DNA of 13,041 nucleotides from Saprospiraceae bacterium (GTDB taxonomy: Bacteria > Bacteroidota > Bacteroidia > Bacteroidales > JAIPBB01), in the NCBI GenBank assembly GCA_021739805.1, contig JAIPBB010000135.1, positions 1-13,041 of the forward strand, read 5' to 3'. Shown here piece after piece: positions 8,098 to 13,041 of the stretch. The translations under genes and the position numbers were made by a program. Under the pieces are notes generated by a model, which was not told where the DNA came from, made no database searches, and saw nothing but the letters and a program-made list of their open reading frames with translations. Position 1 is the stretch's first letter; every line of letters starts with the position of its first letter.

Positions 8098-9918
8098 ATG
8101 CTAAAATCTAAATATATTATTTTTCTAATAATATTAAGTTTTCTTGCTTTTTCCAATTGCAGTTCTCCGAAAGAAAAGAAAATTGTAAACCGTTATGAAG
8201 TTGATTTAACTAATTCTAAATCAGGAAAAATTAAGGTTAAGTATTTCCCGGAATTTGAGAAAAAAGATTCAATGTTTTTTAGCTTTTCTTATGAAAATCA
8301 TTATTATAGATATGGTGGAAATGTTGAAAATTTGATTGTAATAGGAAAGAATTCAGATACTTTAGAAGCCATTAGAGCTGCAACTGATAATTTTTTCATT
8401 CCTAAGTCAAGTGAAATAAAATCAATAGAATACGAGGTGAATCATAGCTGGTATTCTGACACTAATATGAATATTCTATTTAGTGCAAGCATACTATTTG
8501 ACAGCAATTTGGTGTTTGCATATTGGTTTCAAGTTTTAGGCTATTTTGAAGAATTTGCAAATTATAAGTATAATATTCAAATTACAAAACCTGATTTTCT
8601 TTTCGGAACAACAAGTCTAAACAAAAAGTCCATTTCTGATAGTTTGGATATAATTACGGGCGAAAATTTTAATGATATAATTTCTAATCCCATTCTTTAT
8701 TGTGTTCCGGATACATTATCATTCAATATTGACAGTACTAATTTCTTTGTTTCAACTTATTCTGATAATAAAAACATAAATTCTGATTCGATAAAAGAAA
8801 AACTTTTCCCTATAATTAAATTAGCTAAGAATAAGTATCTAAAGCATATTAAGATTGATAGTTTAAAGTTAATTTTTATTTTTCAAAAAGACATAAATAT
8901 TTTTGCATCTACAGGAAACTGTTCATCAAAAACAATTGTTCTTTGTTTATCTCCTTATTTTTCGAAAGAAGATTTTGAAATTAATCTTTATGAGTACTTT
9001 ACTCATGAATTATTACATCAGCGAACCCCATATCATATTGCTAGTACTTTGGATGTTAATTTTAATATTTTGTATCCGGAAAATCGTTCAAAACATGCCT
9101 GGTTTACTGAAGGAATAACGGAATATCATATGTATAAAATTCTTCTTGATTCAAAAAAGATTACAGAAGAAGAGTTTTTTAATTCAATAGGGAAGAAACT
9201 ATATTATTTGGAAAAAAACAAAAATTTGGCTGATTCATTATCGTTAACTGAATTCAGTAAATTAAAAACGGATAGTTCTTCTTATACCTCTATAATTTAT
9301 AGCAAAGGAGCTGTTGTTAGCTTTATGTTGGATATACTTATTAATGAAAAATCAAATGGTGAGAAAGACCTAAACTGGCTTATAAATACATTGGCAGGAA
9401 AATATAACAGGAATAATAAATTTGAAGAAGACAGTTTGTTCGATATTATAACAGAGCTTACTTATCCTGAGATTGGAGTCTTTCTTAAGAAATATGTTGA
9501 AAATAGAGAGCAACTACCAATTGAAGAATATTTAAATAAAATTGGTTGTTCTTTGAAAGAAGATATAAATCATAGTGTAGTTGGGTATGCTTTTAATTTA
9601 GAAAACACAGATTATTTCTTTAAAAATGACACCCTAAATTTCACGAATAGTAGTAAATGTTTTTTTCAAATTAATTTTAAAGAATTTCAAATATTATCAA
9701 TTAATGGCGAAAAAGTCGATTTCTATAATTTCAATAAATTTATTTTATATCCGACTAATAATGACAACCTAAAACTTGAAATTCTCTACAAAAATAAAAA
9801 ATACATTAAAGAAGTTTGGCCTGCGATATATTCCGGAAGAAGGACATTTAAAATAGAACCCTATAAAAATCCCTCGAATAATCAGAAAAAGCTTTTGAAT
9901 GATTTACTACTAAATTAG
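8098..9918 (+). CDS. Lipoprotein metallopeptidase, M61-like
   Basis: A 606-residue protein with a lipoprotein signal: hydrophobic residues 6-18 and a candidate lipidated cysteine C21 in FSNCSS. The zinc motif is HELLH at 303-307 (H303, E304, H307). It is followed by WFTEGITEY with the probable third ligand E338. The 31-residue gap from H307 to E338 is about that of M61 glycyl-aminopeptidase-like enzymes and longer than the roughly 18 of M1. YSKGAVVSFMLDILI at about 400 also fits the M61 helix after the active site. The C-terminal part (about 520-580), with ILSINGEKVDF and LKLEILYKNKKYIKE, resembles a degenerate PDZ domain, again as in M61. The N-terminal 280 residues are beta-rich and only loosely like the family. 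It starts 37 bp after the sensor gene, so co-transcription is possible. Its end overlaps the convergent MazG-like gene by 9 bp. Family placement is by motif only; substrate unknown. Confidence 0.82.
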   Translation: MLKSKYIIFLIILSFLAFSNCSSPKEKKIVNRYEVDLTNSKSGKIKVKYFPEFEKKDSMFFSFSYENHYYRYGGNVENLIVIGKNSDTLEAIRAATDNFFIPKSSEIKSIEYEVNHSWYSDTNMNILFSASILFDSNLVFAYWFQVLGYFEEFANYKYNIQITKPDFLFGTTSLNKKSISDSLDIITGENFNDIISNPILYCVPDTLSFNIDSTNFFVSTYSDNKNINSDSIKEKLFPIIKLAKNKYLKHIKIDSLKLIFIFQKDINIFASTGNCSSKTIVLCLSPYFSKEDFEINLYEYFTHELLHQRTPYHIASTLDVNFNILYPENRSKHAWFTEGITEYHMYKILLDSKKITEEEFFNSIGKKLYYLEKNKNLADSLSLTEFSKLKTDSSSYTSIIYSKGAVVSFMLDILINEKSNGEKDLNWLINTLAGKYNRNNKFEEDSLFDIITELTYPEIGVFLKKYVENREQLPIEEYLNKIGCSLKEDINHSVVGYAFNLENTDYFFKNDTLNFTNSSKCFFQINFKEFQILSINGEKVDFYNFNKFILYPTNNDNLKLEILYKNKKYIKEVWPAIYSGRRTFKIEPYKNPSNNQKKLLNDLLLN

Positions 9919-10269
9919 ATTTATAGATTTTACCAACCATTTTTGAGTATTATACCCATTATTTTGATGTCGGTCAACATCACGCAAAGTTTTCTTTTCA
10001 ATATTCTTTTTCAGAGCTTCAGTTAAATCAATACCGGTTTGGTTTGCCAGACAAATCAGCACCCACAGAACATCAGCAAATTCATCTGATAAATCTTTGT
10101 CCTTATCTGATTCTTTGAAAGATTGTTCACCATATTTCCTGGCAATGATTCTGGCAACTTCACCAACTTCTTCAGTAAGTATTGCCATATTTGTGAGTTC
10201 ATTGAAATATCTTACTCCTTTGGTTTTTATCCAATTGTCAACAGCTTCCTGGGCTTCTTTTATTGTCAT
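9910..10269 (-). CDS. MazG-like nucleotide pyrophosphohydrolase
   Basis: A 119-residue, single-domain all-alpha NTP pyrophosphohydrolase of the MazG type. These enzymes hydrolyse (d)NTPs to the monophosphate and pyrophosphate in the cytoplasm, often to remove damaged or non-canonical nucleotides. The magnesium-binding pattern is clear: EEVGE at 33-37 and, 26 residues on, DEFADVLW at 62-69, giving the ExxE...ExxD acidic set E34, E37, E63 and D66. The length suits a one-domain MazG-like protein, about half the size of E. coli MazG. The ATG is followed directly by the first helix (IKEAQEAVDNWI). It converges on the M61-like gene with a 9-bp overlap of the two 3' ends, so there is no room for a terminator between them. 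dtd lies 168 bp upstream on the same strand. Exact substrate cannot be told from sequence. Confidence 0.88.
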   Translation of the reverse strand: MTIKEAQEAVDNWIKTKGVRYFNELTNMAILTEEVGEVARIIARKYGEQSFKESDKDKDLSDEFADVLWVLICLANQTGIDLTEALKKNIEKKTLRDVDRHQNNGYNTQKWLVKSINLI

Positions 10270-10437
10270 AATGTTTTCTTAAATTCCAAAATTCAAGCAC
10301 CAAAATACAAATAAATTCCAATGTTATAAATTCCAATCTTCTAACCAGTTTTGGTCATTTGATATTGATATTTGAATATTATTTGTTATTTGAATATTGC
10401 TATTTGGTGCTTTAATTATTTGGTGCTTATTTTATTT
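10270..10437. repeat. Spacer with complementary word repeats at its ends
   Basis: This spacer separates dtd from the MazG-like gene. AAGCACCAAAAT at 10295-10306 is complementary, apart from one base, to ATTTGGTGCTT present twice at 10402-10412 and 10418-10428. The left half also repeats AAATTCCA-type words and the right half repeats ATTTGAATATT at about 10370 and 10389. The result is an imperfect stem about 110 bases across, made of repeated 8-12-base words. It could act as a transcript-end structure for dtd or be a mobile or amplified repeat. No gene is supported. Confidence 0.6.
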
Positions 10438-10890
10438 TTATTCTCTATTTTTCGAATCAATAATTATAGTAACCGGCCCATTATTCACAAGTGAAATATC
10501 CATCATAGCTCCAAATTCACCTGATTGAATTTGCTTGCCCGTTTCTTTCTCCAGTTGGGCAATAAATTTCTCATAAAGTGGAATTGCTGTTTCAGCTTTT
10601 GCTGCTTTTATATATGATGGACGGTTTCCTTTTTTTGTGCTTGCATGAAGTGTAAACTGGCTTACAACAATTATTTCACCATTTACTCCCATAACAGAAA
10701 GATTCATAACATCATTTTCGTCAGGAAAAATTCGTAGTCTGGCAATTTTACCACAAAGCCATACTATATCCTCAATTGTATCAACTTCTTCAATACCTAA
10801 AAGAATCAGTAAACCCTTATTGATTTTCGCAGTTACAGTATTATTTATTTTAACTGATGCTTCGCTAACTCTTTGAATAACTACTCTCAT
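10438..10890 (-). CDS. dtd: D-aminoacyl-tRNA deacylase
   Basis: A 150-residue protein of the DTD family, full length and typical from MRVVIQRVSEASV to the end. DTD removes D-amino acids, and glycine mischarged on tRNA-Ala, from tRNA in the cytoplasm, protecting translation. Both signature motifs of the dimer-interface active site are present: SQFTL at 77-81 and the Gly-cisPro motif NGPVT at 137-141. The first motif continues as HAS-KKGNRPSY rather than the more usual YGD, a variant I associate with this phylum. The ATG sits directly at the conserved beginning, so the start is secure. It reads divergently from the small cupin gene, with a 199-bp spacer that holds a 22-bp tandem repeat. Confidence 0.96.
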   Translation of the reverse strand: MRVVIQRVSEASVKINNTVTAKINKGLLILLGIEEVDTIEDIVWLCGKIARLRIFPDENDVMNLSVMGVNGEIIVVSQFTLHASTKKGNRPSYIKAAKAETAIPLYEKFIAQLEKETGKQIQSGEFGAMMDISLVNNGPVTIIIDSKNRE

Positions 10891-10950
10891 ATTATTGGCA
10901 GTAAATATTTTTGTTTTTTCTAATTTCTAATTTTAACATCTAATATCTAT

Positions 10951-11016
10951 GTACTACGTACTAAAAGTCTAAGTACTATGTACTAAAAGTCTAAGTACTA
11001 TGTACTAAAAGTCTAA
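10951..11016. repeat. Three tandem copies of a 22-bp unit with a dyad core
   Basis: Three head-to-tail 22-bp copies lie at 10951-10972, 10973-10994 and 10995-11016. Copies 2 and 3 are identical; copy 1 differs by one base (GTACTACGTAC instead of GTACTATGTAC). Each copy has a near-palindromic core of GTAC half-sites and ends in AAAAGTCTAA. The words TTTCTAATTT flank the array on both sides, near 10924 and 11022. It sits in the divergent spacer between dtd and the cupin gene, so it could be a repeated protein-binding site or a simple expansion. Confidence 0.85.
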
Positions 11017-11043
11017 CTACTAATTTCTAATTTCATTCAAAAA

Positions 11044-11070
11044 TTGTTTGTAAATTTACGCATATTTTTT
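11044..11070 (+). promoter_or_regulatory. Possible Bacteroidota-type promoter for the cupin gene
   Basis: TTG at 11044-11046, a 16-base gap and TATTTTTT at 11063-11070 loosely match the Bacteroidota sigma-ABfr pattern, a TTG/TTTG element and TAnnTTTG. This would place the transcript start about 10-15 bases before the cupin ATG at 11090. The final G of the -7 element is missing and the region is AT-rich, so chance is a real alternative. Confidence 0.3.
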
Positions 11071-11089
11071 CCAATTAAAATTTATTGAA

Positions 11090-11359
11090 ATGGCAAAAGT
11101 AATTATTGAAAAGCTCGATGAGCAGCAAAAGCAGCAGAGAGGAATCCAAAGCTGGCCTATATGGGAAAAAGAAATTTCTCGCTTCGATTGGGAATATTCA
11201 GGCACTGAAGAATGTTTGATTCTTGAAGGCGAAGTTGATGTTGAAACCGACGAAGGAAAATTTTCAATTAAAGCAGGTGATTTTGTTACTTTTAAGGATG
11301 GATTAAAATGTGTTTGGGATATTAAAAAGGATATTCGTAAACATTACAACTTTAAGTAG
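11090..11359 (+). CDS. Small single-domain cupin (DUF861/Cupin_3-like)
   Basis: An 89-residue cytoplasmic protein with no signal peptide. It fits the compact Cupin_3 (DUF861) type: SWPIWEKEISRFDWEY, then a first strand block ECLILEGEVDVETDEG, then FSIKAGDFVTFKDGLKCVWDI. These give the short beta-barrel with the G-rich turn ILEGEV and the AGD turn expected of cupins. Histidine ligands are few, with only one His near the C-terminus (KHYNF), so classical metal binding is not evident. Proteins of this kind are widespread and mostly uncharacterised. The ATG is immediately followed by a charged N-terminal strand, and no better start is seen. It is transcribed divergently from dtd. Confidence 0.8.
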   Translation: MAKVIIEKLDEQQKQQRGIQSWPIWEKEISRFDWEYSGTEECLILEGEVDVETDEGKFSIKAGDFVTFKDGLKCVWDIKKDIRKHYNFK

Positions 11360-11597
11360 TTTTTTTGTGCTAAAAACAAAAAATGAGGAAATGAGGAAAT
11401 GCGAGAATATAATTTGGACTTGCTTTGTAAATTTGAATATTGTAATCTTTGTTTTTTATGCTAATTTCATTGATTCTTTGTCAATATTATTTTAGCATTA
11501 TCGCATTAAAGCATTATCACATTAAATCGAAAAATACTTTATTGGACAGAAAATTAGCATAAAAACAGATAGAAGAATATTAGTAAATAAACAGAAA
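11360..11597. other. Spacer with short direct repeats before rsgA
   Basis: The 238 bp between the cupin gene and rsgA contain two copies of ATGAGGAA (11383-11390, 11391-11398) and two 16-bp copies of GCATTATCRCATTAAA (11495-11510, 11511-11526; R is G in the first and A in the second). The left words (AATGAGGAAATGCGAG) and the reverse complement of the right words (AATGCGATAATG) are similar in composition. An 8-bp all-A/T-rich inverted pair at 11361-11368 and 11376-11383 follows the cupin stop and could be a weak terminator. A 61-codon frame here (11310-11495) overlaps the cupin gene and is not supported. Confidence 0.45.
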
Positions 11598-12536
11598 TTG
11601 ACAGGAATAGTAATAAAATCTACCGGTAGTTGGTTCAGTGTAAAAGCTGAAAACAATAATATTATTGAGTGTCGGATAAAAGGTAAATTCCGCATGAAGG
11701 GATTAAAATCTACAAATCCCTTGGCTGTTGGCGATAAAGTTGATTTTGATTTTCATGAAACCGAAAACATCGGTCTTATCACAAAAATTTATGAACGAAA
11801 GAATTATATAATTCGAAAATCGACAAATCTTTCAAAGCTGGTTCATATTATTGCTGCAAACATCGACCAGGCATATATTATTATAACAGTTGCCGAGCCA
11901 AGAACTTCAACAGGTTTTATTGATAGATTTTTAATTACAGCCGAGGCTTATAATATTCCGGCAAATATCATTTTTAATAAAATCGACATTTACAATTCTG
12001 AACTGGAAAAATTACATAATCGATTTATAAAGACCTACACCGACATCGGTTATAAATGCTATGAAGTATCAGCAAAGCGAGGCGATAATCTCGATATTTT
12101 AAAATCATCATTAGAAAATAAAATCAATTTATTTGCCGGTCATTCAGGAGTTGGAAAATCAGCAATAATTAACAGATTGATTCCAGACCTTAATATTAAA
12201 GTCAAAGAAATTTCAAGTGTGCATTTAAAAGGAACTCACACAACTACTTTTGCCGAAATGCATGAACTAAAAGATGGTGGTTTTATTATTGATACACCAG
12301 GAATTAAAGAATTCGGAGTAATTGATTTTCGAAAAGAAGAACTATTTCATTATTTCCCTGAAATATTTAAAATTAGCAAAGATTGTCAGTTTAATAATTG
12401 CACACATACACACGAACCTAATTGTGCAGTGAAAAAAGCACTGAAAGAAGGAAGAATTAGCGAAAGTCGATACAAAAACTATATTAATATTTTTCTTGAC
12501 AAAGATTTGGAGTTGAATGAATGGGAGTTGAGATGA
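11598..12536 (+). CDS. rsgA: Ribosome small subunit-dependent GTPase A
   Basis: A 312-residue circularly permuted GTPase that acts in late maturation of the 30S ribosomal subunit. The N-terminal OB-fold covers about residues 1-65 (GIVIKSTGSWFSV, CRIKGKFRMKG, NPLAVGDKVDF). The G motifs come in permuted order: NKID (127-130, G4), GHSGVGKS (181-188, P-loop G1), GTHTTT (switch I, G2) and DTPGIKEFG (from D232, G3). The C-terminal zinc-binding element has C263, C268, H270 or H272, and C276. Length is typical. The start is a TTG at 11598-11600, followed at once by the conserved beta strand. No in-frame ATG is present for at least 60 bases upstream, so the TTG start is favoured, and no clear Shine-Dalgarno sequence is seen, as is usual in this phylum. 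The gene stands alone, followed by the repeat arrays. Confidence 0.96.
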   Translation: MTGIVIKSTGSWFSVKAENNNIIECRIKGKFRMKGLKSTNPLAVGDKVDFDFHETENIGLITKIYERKNYIIRKSTNLSKLVHIIAANIDQAYIIITVAEPRTSTGFIDRFLITAEAYNIPANIIFNKIDIYNSELEKLHNRFIKTYTDIGYKCYEVSAKRGDNLDILKSSLENKINLFAGHSGVGKSAIINRLIPDLNIKVKEISSVHLKGTHTTTFAEMHELKDGGFIIDTPGIKEFGVIDFRKEELFHYFPEIFKISKDCQFNNCTHTHEPNCAVKKALKEGRISESRYKNYINIFLDKDLELNEWELR

Positions 12537-12604
12537 TAAACAATCAACATTTTCATATTAACATATTTTTTTGATTTAAGATAAAATGAGATTTTTAATA
12601 TGCT

Positions 12605-12666
12605 GTCATTTGCTTCGCGTCATTTGCTTCGCGTCATTTGCTTCGCGTCATTTGCTTCGCGTCATT
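12605..12666. repeat. Four tandem copies of a 14-bp unit
   Basis: GTCATTTGCTTCGC is repeated four times without change (12605-12618, 12619-12632, 12633-12646, 12647-12660), followed by a partial copy, GTCATT, at 12661-12666. It begins about 70 bp after the rsgA stop. The unit is more GC-rich than its surroundings. Its first six bases, GTCATT, are the reverse complement of AATGAC, the constant hexamer in the much longer array that follows. Confidence 0.95.
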
Positions 12667-12680
12667 AAATTGTAATATTA

Positions 12681-13041
12681 GCAACCGAATGACAACCGAA
12701 TGACAACCGAATGACAACTGAATGACAACCGAATGACAACCGAATGACAACCGAATGACAACCGAATGACAACTGAATGACAACTGAATGACAACCGAAT
12801 AACAACTGAATGACAACCGAATGACTACTTAATGACAACTGAATGACAACTGAATGACAACCGAATGACAACTGAATGACAACCGAATAATAACCGAATG
12901 ACACCGAATGACAACCGAATGACAACTGAATGACAACCGAATGACAACCGAATGACAACTGAATGACAACTGAATGACAACCGAATGACAACTGAATGAC
13001 AACCGAATGACAACCGAATGACACCGAATGACAACTGAATG
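12681..13041. repeat. 11-bp tandem array, at least 32 units, open at the window end
   Basis: Starting with a 10-base partial unit at 12681-12690, the unit GACAACYGAAT (Y is C or T) repeats at least 32 times and runs off the window. Most units differ only at the Y position. Exceptions are units at 12801 (first base A), 12823 (GACTACTTAAT) and 12889 (AATAACCGAAT), and two 10-base units at 12900-12909 and 13020-13029. Two consecutive 120-bp blocks, 12790-12909 and 12910-13029, share the same order of C and T units and differ at 6 bases by my count. On the minus strand the unit has no stop in any of the three frames, so long open frames appear there; they encode only the repeat and have no convincing gene features. 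Confidence 0.95.

Noticed and set aside
8098..9918. M1-family aminopeptidase
   Set aside because: The HELLH-to-glutamate gap is 31 residues, whereas M1 has about 18, and there is no GAMEN motif; M61 fits better.
11361..11383. Rho-independent terminator after the cupin gene
   Set aside because: The 8-bp stem is almost all A-T pairs and is not followed by a T tract, so it would be weak; mentioned only within the spacer entry.
11310..11495. 61-codon plus-strand open frame after the cupin gene
   Set aside because: It overlaps the cupin gene in another frame and runs into a repeat-rich spacer, with no protein motif.
12634..13034. Minus-strand repeat-protein genes with a cysteine/histidine-containing 11-residue repeat
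   Set aside because: The open frames follow automatically from a stop-free 11-bp unit; one of them starts on a GTG inside the repeat, and no signal peptide, start context or non-repeat domain is seen.
12605..13041. CRISPR array
   Set aside because: The units are 11 and 14 bp and directly adjacent, with no unique spacers, and no cas genes are present.

Overview
The window looks like a chromosomal segment of an uncultured or environmental member of the Bacteroidota (Bacteroidetes). The DNA is strongly AT-rich. One secreted protein ends in a type IX secretion (T9SS) sorting domain. Lipoproteins with short signal peptides are present, a giant sensor carries the two-component-type propeller plus Y_Y_Y architecture, and an IS4-type transposase relic resembles those common in this phylum. 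No rRNA, tRNA, CRISPR array or prophage was seen.

Layout. 1-820: an intact small lipoprotein gene (59-619), then a second, frameshifted lipoprotein gene. 818-1628 (minus): an IS4-family transposase decayed by a large internal deletion, a frameshift and a nonsense codon. 1827-4334 (minus): an 835-residue T9SS cargo protein with a seven-blade YCF48-like propeller, Ig-like/FN-like modules and a PKD domain. 4335-4685: a 351-bp divergent spacer with two interlocking perfect inverted repeats. 4686-8060 (plus): a 1124-residue membrane sensor whose output is a SpoIIE/PP2C phosphatase rather than a histidine kinase. 8098-9918 (plus): a lipoprotein metallopeptidase resembling family M61, 37 bp downstream and possibly co-transcribed. 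9910-10269 and 10438-10890 (minus): a MazG-like NTP pyrophosphohydrolase and D-aminoacyl-tRNA deacylase (dtd). 11090-11359 (plus): a small cupin. 11598-12536 (plus): the ribosome-assembly GTPase RsgA with a TTG start. 12605-13041: two adjoining tandem-repeat arrays, the second running off the window end.

The genes do not form one pathway. Two are housekeeping quality-control functions (dtd, MazG-like nucleotide clean-up), one is ribosome maturation (rsgA), and the rest are envelope or surface functions. The sensor and the peptidase are the only pair whose spacing suggests joint expression.

The most unusual content lies between genes. Several spacers are built from short repeated words, often with complementary words at the two ends. 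The terminal 11-bp array contains a 120-bp higher-order tandem duplication. The spacer before the sensor can form either of two mutually exclusive hairpins or an H-type pseudoknot. No clearly new multi-gene system is visible.
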